A DNA stretch of 64,000 bases from Polynucleobacter kasalickyi (GCF_900176405.1 NZ_FWXJ01000002.1:1-64000); one strand, 5' to 3'. Counted from the stretch's first letter, positions 9,804 through 18,288 are shown. Program-made: numbers and translations. The notes: generated from the sequence alone by a model not told the origin.

Positions 9804-10790
9804 ATGTACAATCCATTTCAATATATCGTTAAAACTAAATCAATCCTCATGATTGGTCTCATCTGTGGCCTATTTAGCCAGATGGCATCTGCGCAAACAG
9901 AATGGCCAAAAGCGAAAAACGTGACAATTTACGTAGCTTTTGCACCTGGTGCATTTACGGACGTCATTGCTCGAATTGTGGGCCAAGAGCTTGCTAAAAC
10001 GACGGGTGGTAATTTTGTGGTCGAAAACAGACCCGGTGCTGGCGGCAACATAGCGACGCAGTTTGTTAAAAGAGCCCCTGCAGATGGTTACTCTATCTTG
10101 GTTCATAGCGTGGCCTACGCAGTGAATCCTTCCTTGTATACCAATGCTGGCTACGATGCGCTGAAAGACTTTGCGCCTCTAGCATTAGGACCACGTACCC
10201 CAAACATCATTACGGTCAATCCGAAGGTGCCTGTCAAAGATCTTAAAGAGTTAATCGATTTAGCCAAAAAAGAACCAATGAGCTACGCCTCTTCTGGTAT
10301 TGGCACCACAACCCATTTGTCGATGGAGCGCTTAAAGACGGCTGCGCACGTTGATATTACCCATGTGCCGTATCAACCTGCCCAAGCAGTGGGTGCTGCA
10401 GTTGCTGGTCATACGCAAATTTCTTCCACTTCCATGCCACCAGCTGTCCAACAAATTAAAGCCGGTAATGTGAGAGCGATTGCAGTAACAAGTTCGAAGC
10501 GTTCTGTTTTATTACCAGATGTACCAACAGTTGGTGAGTTTGGTTACAAAGATTTTGATGACTACACTTGGGTTGGTTTCTTCGTGCCGGTTGGTACGCC
10601 ACCAGCCTTAGTAGATCAAATGAACGCTGCTATTAATCGTGCGATGGAAACACCGGAAGCCAAAGAAAAGTTTGTCCTTCAAGGCATGGAATCTACCAAA
10701 AATACTTCCGCACAGTTCGGTACTTTCTTACAAAGCGAAGTGAAGAAATGGGCTGGCGTTGTAGTGAGCTCTGGCGCTAAGGTAGAGTAA
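9804..10790 (+). CDS. Bug/TctC-family periplasmic solute receptor 3
   Basis: 328 residues with a GGAG ribosome-binding site. The signal peptide ends near ASAQ. The mature domain starts TEWPKAKNVTIYVAFAPGA, a divergent version of the usual PxKPI opening. It shares long near-identical stretches with the receptor at 16389 (YQPAQAVGA, VAGHTQISSTSMPP, SSGIGTTTHL), so the two are recent paralogues and may bind related ligands. No transporter partner is adjacent. Confidence 0.9.
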   Translation: MYNPFQYIVKTKSILMIGLICGLFSQMASAQTEWPKAKNVTIYVAFAPGAFTDVIARIVGQELAKTTGGNFVVENRPGAGGNIATQFVKRAPADGYSILVHSVAYAVNPSLYTNAGYDALKDFAPLALGPRTPNIITVNPKVPVKDLKELIDLAKKEPMSYASSGIGTTTHLSMERLKTAAHVDITHVPYQPAQAVGAAVAGHTQISSTSMPPAVQQIKAGNVRAIAVTSSKRSVLLPDVPTVGEFGYKDFDDYTWVGFFVPVGTPPALVDQMNAAINRAMETPEAKEKFVLQGMESTKNTSAQFGTFLQSEVKKWAGVVVSSGAKVE

Positions 10791-10837
10791 TAACAAAATG
10801 AATCAGTCAGTTCTTGTCAATTAAAGGCAAGAGCTGA

Positions 10838-11065
10838 TTACTGTTCAGACTGGTCGTACACACGGTTCATCCAATTCTTTTTCCAGGAATTAAACAGTAC
10901 CGTTCCTAATAGAAGCACCGCCATATACGTAGTGAATTCGGTAGTGCCTTTATTCTCTAGTGGCCAAATCCAATAGGCCAAACCAAAAATCAGCATAAAA
11001 AATAAACCGTGTGCAAGATAGTGCTCGATTTTGAGAGCGAGTGTGGAATCAGAAGGAGGCGTCAT
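10838..11065 (-). CDS. Small two-helix membrane protein, unknown function
   Basis: 75 residues. Two hydrophobic segments (~18-34 and ~47-59) are separated by a polar loop, followed by a basic tail with KKNWMNR. No recognised family. The ribosome-binding site is weak. It lies alone on the minus strand between a Bug gene and the channel gene. Coding status rests on the clean membrane-protein pattern. Confidence 0.6.
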   Translation of the reverse strand: MTPPSDSTLALKIEHYLAHGLFFMLIFGLAYWIWPLENKGTTEFTTYMAVLLLGTVLFNSWKKNWMNRVYDQSEQ

Positions 11066-11189
11066 TGTCTTGTTTTTTTATTAAGATAATGTCCTTTATA
11101 ACAAATTTATGGCAAAAATGCGAATCATTCCCCTAGCTACAGTAGTCTTATTTTTCCGGACGTAAAAACAGAGACGGCAAAGGAGTTTT

Positions 11190-11225
11190 GTGCGTATACT
11201 TTGCATGTTCAATAGCTACTTTTAG
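11190..11225 (+). CDS. Short upstream ORF (11 codons) before the potassium channel
   Basis: A strong AAAGGAG site precedes GTG at 11190. The frame runs 11 codons and stops at TAG 11223-11225, 27 bases before the channel ATG and in the same frame. The channel ATG itself has no visible ribosome-binding site. It could be a leader peptide that feeds translation by reinitiation, or the former N-terminus of the channel cut by a nonsense mutation. Not proven to be translated. Confidence 0.4.
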   Translation: MRILCMFNSYF

Positions 11226-11252
11226 GTCTTTCTCCTATTTAAACGATTCGAT

Positions 11253-12164
11253 ATGCTGCAGAAAAATAAATTTAGTCAGGTCCTGCGAACTAACTTTAAA
11301 GAAAAGTATCGTTCTGAAGGATTTGATTTTTATCACGGGACCCTCAAGAGTTCCCTCACCAAATTTATTGGTACCTTTGTGCTGATCTTTTTGGGCTTAA
11401 ATGCCATCTTTGGTTTTTTATACTATCTTCAGCCCAACTCCATTGCTGGAGTACCTACACATAATTTTTTAGACTGTTTTTTCTTTAGCGTGCAAACCAT
11501 GGGTACGATTGGTTACGGTGCCTATACGCCGCAAACGATTTATGCCCATACTTTAGCGACGCTGGAAGTGATGATTGGCTTAGTCGGAATCGGGACTTTT
11601 GCGGCCTTAACCTTCGCTCGTATTTCATTGCCAAGTGGGCGCTTAAAGTTTAGTGAGCAGTGTGTGATCAATGTAGATGATGGCGTGCCCAAGCTCATGT
11701 TTAGAGTCGTACACTTGCGTAATAACATGATCATGAATGCCAAGATCAGCTTACAACTCTTGATGCCGACTACCAACTCTCATGGTCAAGTAGAAATTTG
11801 CTTAGTAGATATGCCTCTGGAGAATAATTACTATCATGTCATGACGGCGAGTTGGGTGGTGAAGCATGAGATTACCAATACGAGTCCGATTTTCAATAAA
11901 ACGCAGGCCGACTTAGCTGCCGAGAAGTGCTGTTTAATTGCGACAATTACCGGGATTGATGGCACGATTTCTCAAAACGTGAATCACGTCTATTCCTATT
12001 TGCCAGAAGATATTTTGTGGGATCGGCGGTTTAAAAGCGTGATTCAGTTTGATGCCGAGCAGGGGGAGCATGTGATTGACTTAAATATGGTCAATGATCT
12101 AGAAGAGGCTTTTACTCAGCAACCAGGTTTCAAAAAAATCTTATCCGGTTTGATGAAAAAATGA
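11253..12164 (+). CDS. KirBac-type inward-rectifier potassium channel
   Basis: 303 residues. An N-terminal cytoplasmic stretch and slide helix lead to TM1 (LTKFIGTFVLIFLGLN), then a pore helix and the potassium selectivity filter TIGYG at residues 85-89. TM2 (LEVMIGLVGIGTFAALTFA) is followed by the C-terminal immunoglobulin-like Kir domain, starting about residue 130, with the typical FR-x-VHLRNN motif. Bacterial Kir channels are inner-membrane tetramers gated by lipids and pH. The stop overlaps the next small ORF by ATGA. Translation initiation is odd (see the upstream ORF). Confidence 0.92.
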   Translation: MLQKNKFSQVLRTNFKEKYRSEGFDFYHGTLKSSLTKFIGTFVLIFLGLNAIFGFLYYLQPNSIAGVPTHNFLDCFFFSVQTMGTIGYGAYTPQTIYAHTLATLEVMIGLVGIGTFAALTFARISLPSGRLKFSEQCVINVDDGVPKLMFRVVHLRNNMIMNAKISLQLLMPTTNSHGQVEICLVDMPLENNYYHVMTASWVVKHEITNTSPIFNKTQADLAAEKCCLIATITGIDGTISQNVNHVYSYLPEDILWDRRFKSVIQFDAEQGEHVIDLNMVNDLEEAFTQQPGFKKILSGLMKK

Positions 12165-12466
12165 AAACAGTCCCTCATTTATTAACGCTTTTAGATCCAA
12201 CGGGTAAACCTTTTTATGTCTATCACCGCAAAATTCCTAAGGATCTTCAAGCAACTGTTGGGCGAGACGATCTAAAAATTTCCTTAGGCTCTTCTTTAGA
12301 AGAAGCGAAGGTGCGGATTAGTCATTTGAGTCAGCAGCATAACTCCTTGTTTCATCTGTTGCGAGATCCGAAGAAAGTCGGTCATGCTGAAGCTAAAGCC
12401 TTACTGATTGCCCATCATGTGCAGTTTGATGATGTCTTGCCGGGTAATGATTCTAAGAGTGTTTAA
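12161..12466 (+). CDS. Integrase N-terminal-like fragment (101 residues)
   Basis: The opening (GKPFYVYHRKIPKDLQ, then a SLGSSLEEAKVR segment) resembles the arm-type DNA-binding N-terminus found in many phage-type tyrosine recombinases (DUF6538-like: IPKDLQ followed by SLGT-x-x-x-EA). No core-binding or catalytic domain follows, and the three forward frames downstream to 12748 show nothing recognisable. It is either a broken integrase remnant or a small stand-alone DNA-binding protein. Its ATG overlaps the channel stop, so it could still be translated. The family link is from pattern memory only. Confidence 0.5.
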   Translation: MKTVPHLLTLLDPTGKPFYVYHRKIPKDLQATVGRDDLKISLGSSLEEAKVRISHLSQQHNSLFHLLRDPKKVGHAEAKALLIAHHVQFDDVLPGNDSKSV

Positions 12467-12484
12467 CGCATTGGCAATAAAAAA

Positions 12485-12501
12485 GACTCCTTACGGGAGT
12501 C
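12485..12501. other. Short hairpin downstream of the integrase-like fragment
   Basis: GACTCC and GGAGTC arms with a 5-nt loop, preceded by an A-run and followed by a weak T-run. It could be a small terminator. The rest of 12467-12748 holds no recognisable gene. Confidence 0.35.
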
Positions 12502-12748
12502 AATCGGTTTTGCCCAGAAGTTCAAGGAAGCTAGAGCATAGCTGTTTACCTCTTGCATCACTGACACGGTTATGTTTCCACTCACTAGTCCACTCATGCC
12601 TAACCACTAGTTACCGATACGCAATCTCAAAACACATCGATCTATTGATTCTAGTGAACAAAGAATTCCCAAAATGTCAGACGTATCTGAAAGTGTTGTC
12701 AGTAAAATCTGATAGTAAATCCTTAAGTAAATTCTTATTAATCGCCCA

Positions 12749-13342
12749 ATGAACCACCTCATTATTTTTTTTCATGGCTATGCCTCTAGCCCAAAGGCTG
12801 AAAAGTTTCAAAAGTTAGCTGCCTATTTTGGGCCCAACCAGGTATTTGCCTTTGCCGCCGACCTTGATCCCGAGCGCTCTTTAGTGGAGGTGCTGGCAAA
12901 TATTGAAGCAGTGATTGCTGGCAAAAAACAAGAAGCGCCTGTCACTGGCGCAGAGTCGGAGCGCATCGGTTTGATTTTGGTGGGCAGTTCAATGGGCTGT
13001 TGGTTGGCTAGTCGGTTAAGTCAGAAGCTTGGATTGGATTATCCCTGTCAATTAGTATTAATCAATCCCTGTTTAGATCCGGCCCATGTGCGCGCCCAGC
13101 ATCCTGAGCATGCTGATGTATTAGCCAAGTATCAAGCGGTGGAGCCGCTCCCCAAGGCACATTACTTTATCTCTCGTCATGACGAGGTGATTGATCATAC
13201 GAAGATCATCGAGGAACTAACGGGAAGTGAGGTGGGAAATACGGCGATATCTATTTTTGAAGATGCTGATCATCGTTTTAATGGACCAGAGTTTTCGAGT
13301 GTCTTGCGCTATATTGAACAGCTACTGAAGACCCAAGAGTGA
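12749..13342 (+). CDS. YqiA/UPF0227-like small esterase
   Basis: 197 residues, compact alpha/beta hydrolase. FFHGYASSP near the start is the oxyanion region, and the nucleophile elbow is G-S-S-M-G with Ser81. Asp in SRHDEVI and His in EDADHRF complete the triad. Length and motif order match YqiA-like cytoplasmic esterases, whose physiological substrate is poorly known. A convergent hairpin follows. Confidence 0.8.
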   Translation: MNHLIIFFHGYASSPKAEKFQKLAAYFGPNQVFAFAADLDPERSLVEVLANIEAVIAGKKQEAPVTGAESERIGLILVGSSMGCWLASRLSQKLGLDYPCQLVLINPCLDPAHVRAQHPEHADVLAKYQAVEPLPKAHYFISRHDEVIDHTKIIEELTGSEVGNTAISIFEDADHRFNGPEFSSVLRYIEQLLKTQE

Positions 13343-13357
13343 AGAATGTCTAATCAA

Positions 13358-13391
13358 GCGTATTTAGCTAACAGAGTTTCGCTAAATACGC
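13358..13391. terminator. Hairpin between convergent genes
   Basis: An 11-bp perfect stem (GCGTATTTAGC with its complement) around a 12-nt loop, between the esterase stop and the end of the minus-strand binding-protein gene. No long U-run. Likely a shared terminator. Confidence 0.6.
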
Positions 13392-13402
13392 CGATTTCTA
13401 CA

Positions 13403-14137
13403 TTAATCTAGGGGAGCTAACATGGCACCTTTAATTTGATGGCGTACCATGGACTCAGAAACAAATCCTGAACGTTTCATTCTAGACACAAAATCCGACA
13501 TAAATGCCTGGGTTGCAGCTGAAGTGGTTTTATGCACACCCATCGCTTGACGAATCTCCATAAATTTACCAGGTAACAAACGTAAACTAGGGTTCTGGAT
13601 GATGTCAGATTCTAGTTGTTGCTTCACGCCAGCTGCAACTTCATAGTTACCTTCGAGGAAGAGCTTGACGACCGTTGGTGAAGTTTCAGCACGAATGAGT
13701 TGGGCTTGTTTGATTTCACGGGTAAGGTATAAGTCATAAGCACTTCCTTTACCAACTACAATGCGGTTCGGTGCTTTATCTACTTCTTCATTTGCTCTGA
13801 GTGGTGAATTATTCTTTACTAAATAAGCACCTTCAATCACGATATATGGCGCTGTAAAGAAGATCTCTTTGCCACGCACAGGATCTACTGCAAAAAAGCC
13901 AAAATCAGCATTTTTATTGGACACTGCTTCCACCGACTTACCCGCGGCTTCAAAAACCACGAGTTCGACTTCAGTATTGAGTTCTTTACCTAACTGATTG
14001 GCTAAATCAATTGAAACACCATAGGGGAGAGAACCAACTGCATCTCTTTTTGCCAAAATAGGATTGCCAACGTTAATAGAAGCTCTCAGTTTGCCAGTAG
14101 GGGCTAAGTCTTTCAAAATCTCTTGTATGTTTGCCAT
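13403..14137 (-). CDS. Leaderless amino-acid-type solute-binding domain protein (SBP_bac_3)
   Basis: 244 residues from the ATG at 14137, chosen for its GGAGA site; the frame is open to 14167. The fold pattern is that of ABC-type polar amino acid binding proteins: GKLRASINVGNP opening, PYGVSIDLANQLGKELN, the ADFGFFAVDPVRGKEIFFTAPY hinge region (shown in part) and a late QAMGVHK segment. Unlike transporters of this family it has no signal peptide, lipobox or Tat motif and should stay in the cytoplasm. No permease or ATPase is nearby. It may be a soluble sensor or scavenger, or an enzyme-like derivative (cyclohexadienyl dehydratase shares this fold). Confidence 0.8.
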   Translation of the reverse strand: MANIQEILKDLAPTGKLRASINVGNPILAKRDAVGSLPYGVSIDLANQLGKELNTEVELVVFEAAGKSVEAVSNKNADFGFFAVDPVRGKEIFFTAPYIVIEGAYLVKNNSPLRANEEVDKAPNRIVVGKGSAYDLYLTREIKQAQLIRAETSPTVVKLFLEGNYEVAAGVKQQLESDIIQNPSLRLLPGKFMEIRQAMGVHKTTSAATQAFMSDFVSRMKRSGFVSESMVRHQIKGAMLAPLD

Positions 14138-14271
14138 GTTTGCTATCTCCTCATTGTTATTGATCAATCCATTTTAATGAATAATTTTGAAGACCCCAAA
14201 TTTATTCAATTGAAAACAGTTTCGGTTATGCTATTAAATTATTAGCAATTCCTTTTGAGACATTCGTAGTT

Positions 14272-14937
14272 ATGCAAGAGACTTCTTTAAGCGATTCACA
14301 ACCAACGCAACAACATTCAGGGAATGCGCGACCTGAGAGTGCAAAAGCCCTGTTTTGGGCCTTGTCGATGCTTGCCCTGAAAGGCTTTGGTGGTGTTTTT
14401 CCGATTGCTCGTCAGGTGATTGTGGAAGAGCGCAAGTGGTTAACGAATAAAGAATTTTTAGAAGAGTGGGCGGTTGCACAGGTCTTACCTGGTCCTAATA
14501 TTGTCAATTTATCCGTAATGCTCGGTAATCGCTGGTTTGGTGGCCTAGGTGCTTTTTTAGCAGTTTCTGGTATTTTTTTCTTTCCATCGATTGTTTTAAT
14601 CCTAGTGGCTATCTTTTTTGAACATATTAAAGATTTACCTCTCGTGGCGGGTGCGCTCAAGGGCATGGGGGCAGTTTCTGCGGGATTAATTGCAGGTTCT
14701 TCGATTAAATTAGCTACGGGCCTCAAGACCCATCCAATTTCTTTATGGGGCGCACTGCTCTTTTCCTTTTTTGCTTTTCTAGGTTTAGTCATTTTTCATT
14801 TGAAATTGATTGTTTTACTGTTAACTCTTGCGCCTATTTGTATTTACTTAACTTATTTGCGGATTCGGGAATTACCTGGTAAGCAAGCAGATACTTCCTC
14901 AGAAGCTCAGTCTAAGCATTCGGAGCACCAATCATGA
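14272..14937 (+). CDS. Chromate transporter, N-terminal-half subunit (short-chain CHR)
   Basis: 221 residues. CHR-family signature: ALKGFGGVFPIARQVIVEER early, EEWAVAQVLPGPN, then several hydrophobic helices. CHR proteins of about 200 residues work as pairs encoded by adjacent genes and export chromate from the cytoplasm. The stop overlaps the ATG of the second subunit (ATGA). Confidence 0.88.
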   Translation: MQETSLSDSQPTQQHSGNARPESAKALFWALSMLALKGFGGVFPIARQVIVEERKWLTNKEFLEEWAVAQVLPGPNIVNLSVMLGNRWFGGLGAFLAVSGIFFFPSIVLILVAIFFEHIKDLPLVAGALKGMGAVSAGLIAGSSIKLATGLKTHPISLWGALLFSFFAFLGLVIFHLKLIVLLLTLAPICIYLTYLRIRELPGKQADTSSEAQSKHSEHQS

Positions 14938-15518
14938 TGCTTGGCTTAACGGATTGGTTCCATGTCGCGTGGCAATTTGCGAGCGTTTCTTTATTTGCGA
15001 TTGGTGGTGCGATTGGGCTCTTGCCAGAAATGCATCAGTTTTTCGTGATCGAAAATAAATATATTACCGAGGACCAATTTACGAACGGAATTGCCTTGGC
15101 TCAGGCTTCACCGGGCCCCAATGCGTTAATGATGGCGATGCTCGGTTGGGGCTTTGGGGTGAATGCCACACCAGTGGGTCACTCGACCATTCCCTATGCG
15201 GTGATTGCCTTTGTCATGTCGATGTTTTGTATCCTATTACCATCTTGCTTATTAAATTTCACGGCCACAAGGTGGGTGCATAAAAATAATGAACGCATGA
15301 TTGTGAAGTCCTTTAAGAAGGGGGTAGCGCCCGTCGTGGTGGGCACGATGCTGGCTTCCAGTTGGATTATTGTTGCTCATGACATGAATGTCGCGGTTTA
15401 CTGGCCAACGTGGTTACTCGCTTTCGTATCTGTTCTTTTAGTGGTATTCACCCGCTTACATATTCTGGCCTTATTGGGCCTCGGCGCTCTTGTCGGGATG
15501 ACCGGCTGGATCGCTTAG
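14934..15518 (+). CDS. Chromate transporter, second subunit (short-chain CHR)
   Basis: 194 residues. The mirror CHR signature is visible: SLFAIGGAIGLLPEMHQFFV, then GIALAQASPGPN and several membrane helices. It begins within the upstream stop codon, which implies coupled synthesis. With the preceding gene it forms a two-protein chromate exporter with opposite half topologies. Confidence 0.88.
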   Translation: MMLGLTDWFHVAWQFASVSLFAIGGAIGLLPEMHQFFVIENKYITEDQFTNGIALAQASPGPNALMMAMLGWGFGVNATPVGHSTIPYAVIAFVMSMFCILLPSCLLNFTATRWVHKNNERMIVKSFKKGVAPVVVGTMLASSWIIVAHDMNVAVYWPTWLLAFVSVLLVVFTRLHILALLGLGALVGMTGWIA

Positions 15519-15576
15519 TTTCATCACTTCTTTCCATTTCATTGAGCGGTAGGCAAGACTGAGCTAAGCCCAAGTG

Positions 15577-15810
15577 ATGCTAGTGCCTGACGAGTTAAAG
15601 GCTTTTTATTACGAAGCAAAATCTGTACAACCCGGAAAACATACAGCGCTCAGTATTCAAGACTGGTTTTGGTTTGAAACTACTGCAGGGGAAGTTTTCC
15701 TTGAATTAAAAGAGCAAGTTTCTCAATTAGAGGAGACTTCTTTTAAGGGTTTAGCAACAACTAGCCTTGTGCCAAGGGTGATTCAACAGCGTATCGTTAG
15801 TCCAACATAA
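15577..15810 (+). CDS. Small hypothetical protein
   Basis: 77 residues from the ATG at 15577 (a GTG lies just before it). Soluble, no motif recognised; composition is ordinary for a protein (SIQDWFWFETTAGEVFLELK). It sits 58 bp after the chromate transporter pair with no clear ribosome-binding site. It may be a small downstream partner or a chance frame. Confidence 0.4.
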   Translation: MLVPDELKAFYYEAKSVQPGKHTALSIQDWFWFETTAGEVFLELKEQVSQLEETSFKGLATTSLVPRVIQQRIVSPT

Positions 15811-15848
15811 AAGATGTATGCGAGAAGGACTAATCGCTTTCATCAGCA

Positions 15849-15893
15849 CCCATAGGTTTAAATAAAATTTAAGCCTATGGGGAATCCCCTAGG
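15849..15893 (+). other. Overlapping alternative hairpins upstream of the YCII gene
   Basis: A 15-bp stem (arms 15849-15863 and 15867-15881, 3-nt loop, one G-T mismatch) is followed by an alternative hairpin in which part of the second arm (15874-15882) pairs with CCCCTAGG at 15886-15893. The two cannot form together. A weak T-run (TTTGTTTT) follows. It could be a terminator for the upstream genes or an attenuator-like switch. Confidence 0.4.
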
Positions 15894-15981
15894 TAGCATT
15901 TGTTTTAGTTTTGTATATATTCAATAGTTGATTACAAAAAAGATTCGAGAATAATGAATCGCCAAACAAACAGGAGACAAG

Positions 15982-16374
15982 ATGAATGCCCCATCAGTAA
16001 CTAAGGCGGATATTCTGCAGGCATGCAAAGACATGCTTTGTAAAGAACTTTACGTGGTTTTTACAACACCAACGAATGGTTTAGGTCCGGTGATGGAACA
16101 CCTAGAAAAGCATTTGGAGTTTCAAATTGGTTTAGAAAAGTCAGGTGTGATGTTTGGGGCTGGACCCTTTTTTGCCGAGAATGAGTCCGATTGGAATGGC
16201 GAGGGAATGGTGATTATTCGGGCTAATTCCTTAGAGCATGCCCAAGAAATTGCAGCTAAAGATCCAATGCATCAATCTGGCGCTAGAACATTTAAGGTGA
16301 GACCTTGGTTACTGAATGAAGGCACGATTACGATTCAGTTGAACTATTCAGACCGTTCACAAAAAATACTTTAA
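15982..16374 (+). CDS. YCII-like domain protein
   Basis: 130 residues with a strong AGGAGA site. The central region is YciI-like: KHLEFQIGLEKSGVMFGAGPF, then GMVIIRANSLEHAQEIAAKDP and RTFKVRPW. YCII proteins are small ferredoxin-fold proteins, some with dechlorinase or lactone-acting activity, many of unknown function. It lies 14 bp before the Bug gene at 16389 and is probably co-transcribed. Confidence 0.8.
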   Translation: MNAPSVTKADILQACKDMLCKELYVVFTTPTNGLGPVMEHLEKHLEFQIGLEKSGVMFGAGPFFAENESDWNGEGMVIIRANSLEHAQEIAAKDPMHQSGARTFKVRPWLLNEGTITIQLNYSDRSQKIL

Positions 16375-16388
16375 GAAAGGAATTGGAT

Positions 16389-17384
16389 ATGCTGTTGCAA
16401 TCAAGAAAGTTCTTATTTTCGAAAGTGAAGAGTTGGCAGGGTCTTATTATTGTGCTTTGTGCATTCGTCAGCAGTATGAGCTTTGCGCAAAGCGATTTTC
16501 CTAAACAAAAACCGATCAACTTGATTGTGGCTACTGGTCCGGGTAGTTCAACCGACTCGATTGCCCGTTTGGTTGCAGCCAAGTTAACTGAAACTTTAGG
16601 CTGGAATGTCGTCGTCGAAAACAAGTTAGGAGCGAGTGGCAATATAGCTTGTGTCTATGTGAAAAGATCGAATCCCGATGGCTATTCCATTTTGGTACAT
16701 AGTGTGTCTTTCGCCATTAATCCTAGTATCTATAAAAATGCTGGCTATGATGCTATCAATGATTTTGAGCCGGTTGCATTAGGAGCAAGTTCCCCCAATG
16801 TGATTGGTATTAATGTCGCTTTACCCGTGAATAACCTCAAAGAACTAGTCAGTTACGGAAAAAAAGAAAAGTTGAGTTACTCATCCTCTGGTATTGGCAC
16901 GACGACGCATTTGACGATTGAGCGCTTTAAAAAAATGACGGATTCTGATTTTGTGCATGCTCCCTATCAACCTGCTCAAGCAGTAGGTGCAACGGTTGCA
17001 GGTCATACACAAATATCAAGTACCTCGATGCCACCAACCATTCCGTTTATTAAAGCCGGCAAATTAAAAGCCTTAGCGGTGACGAGTGCGCAGCGCTCAG
17101 CAGCCCTCCCAGATGTGCCAACGATGGCAGAGCAAGGATTTCCGGAGTTTGACGATACCACTTGGTTTGGTTTCTTTTCAGCTAGCAAAACACCGCCTGA
17201 TGTTTTAGCGAAATTAAATGCTGAAATTAATCGAGCCATTGAGTCGAAAGATATCAAAGAGAAGCTGACCGGTTTAGGACTCGATACCAAATCCTTATCC
17301 GCTAGTGAGTTCAAGCAGTATGTCAAAGCGGAAGTCCCCAAATGGGCAAAAGCTGTTAAAGAGTCTGGGGCTACCGCTGAATGA
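16389..17384 (+). CDS. Bug/TctC-family periplasmic solute receptor 4
   Basis: 331 residues from the ATG at 16389 with AAGGA eight bases upstream (an in-frame TTG lies at 16383). The signal peptide ends near MSFAQ. The mature start is SDFPKQKPINLIVATGPGSS. It is closely similar to the receptor at 9804, sharing YQPAQAVGA, VAGHTQISSTSMPP and SSGIGTTTHLT. The pairing with an upstream YCII protein suggests an uptake-plus-enzyme module. It is convergent with the GST gene, only three bases apart. Confidence 0.9.
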   Translation: MLLQSRKFLFSKVKSWQGLIIVLCAFVSSMSFAQSDFPKQKPINLIVATGPGSSTDSIARLVAAKLTETLGWNVVVENKLGASGNIACVYVKRSNPDGYSILVHSVSFAINPSIYKNAGYDAINDFEPVALGASSPNVIGINVALPVNNLKELVSYGKKEKLSYSSSGIGTTTHLTIERFKKMTDSDFVHAPYQPAQAVGATVAGHTQISSTSMPPTIPFIKAGKLKALAVTSAQRSAALPDVPTMAEQGFPEFDDTTWFGFFSASKTPPDVLAKLNAEINRAIESKDIKEKLTGLGLDTKSLSASEFKQYVKAEVPKWAKAVKESGATAE

Positions 17385-17387
17385 GGA

Positions 17388-18158
17388 TTATTTTTTGGGT
17401 CTTAAATGTGCTAAGTGAGGATATTTTTCGGTGAGTAAAGAACCGGAATAGTAGGTCTTCTGAAAAACTGGGTGCCCTTGAATATTTTCTAACCAGGCGC
17501 TGATGAGTGGCTTATCTGCCCAAGCAGCGCTGAGATTAATATCTTCCATCCGCACAATCACTGGCATCACGGCGATATCCACCAGACTCAGTTGATCACC
17601 CATGATCCAAGGACCTTTGTTTTGGGTAATCCATTCATTCATTCTGATCACCGTACGATTCAGTTTATCTAAGGCTTGATCCATTTCTGCCTTTGGAAAA
17701 CCAGTTCTGCCCATCGTCAGTAAAAACTCTTTACGAAGTGGTTTGGAATTGGCTAAGTCAAGGAAAGCTTCCTCGGTCATTTGCTGAAAATGGGGCAGGA
17801 AAGCAAGATTGTAAGAGGGGACCCGAATAGCCGGCGCCGGAATTTCGTCGACATAGCGCATCATCCAGCGCATCAAGGCTTTTTTTTCTGGCTGGGATGG
17901 ACTGAAGCAAACTTCCTCACTTGCCACTTCATCCAGATATTCGACGATGACTGATGAGTCTAAGATGGTATGTCCGTTATGAATGAGTGCTGGTACCACT
18001 GCATTTGGATTAATCGCCAAGTATTCAGGCTTTAATTGATCTCCAGAAAAAAGGTCTAATTTATGTTCAGTAAAGGGTATGTTTTTTGCATTGAGAACAA
18101 ATCGAACGCGTTGGCTACAAGTTGATTGCGGCGCGTTATACAGAATAAACTCAGCCAT
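17388..18158 (-). CDS. Glutathione S-transferase family protein
   Basis: 256 residues. An N-terminal thioredoxin-like GST domain opens LYNAPQSTCSQRVRFVLNAK, with Ser/Cys at the usual catalytic site, the cis-Pro in AVVPALIHNG and the DSSVIVEYLDE glutathione-binding segment. An all-helical C-terminal domain follows (MGDQLSLVDIAVMPV). Good GGAG site. It conjugates or reduces via glutathione; the substrate is unknown. Cytoplasmic. Confidence 0.88.
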   Translation of the reverse strand: MAEFILYNAPQSTCSQRVRFVLNAKNIPFTEHKLDLFSGDQLKPEYLAINPNAVVPALIHNGHTILDSSVIVEYLDEVASEEVCFSPSQPEKKALMRWMMRYVDEIPAPAIRVPSYNLAFLPHFQQMTEEAFLDLANSKPLRKEFLLTMGRTGFPKAEMDQALDKLNRTVIRMNEWITQNKGPWIMGDQLSLVDIAVMPVIVRMEDINLSAAWADKPLISAWLENIQGHPVFQKTYYSGSLLTEKYPHLAHLRPKK

Positions 18159-18288
18159 ATGTCTCCAAAAATTATTTTTTTATGATATTTTTGTTTTATT
18201 CTATCCTAATTCAAGATCGATTTTAGGTAGAGGTGAAAGTATTCTTTTGGACACTTCCGGTAAACATTTATTTTCTTAAGGAATTTAA

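Noticed and set aside
12408..12752. 114-residue frame after the integrase-like fragment
   Set aside because: Leu/Ser/Cys-rich with no family pattern; it overlaps the fragment and the next gene. Probably chance.
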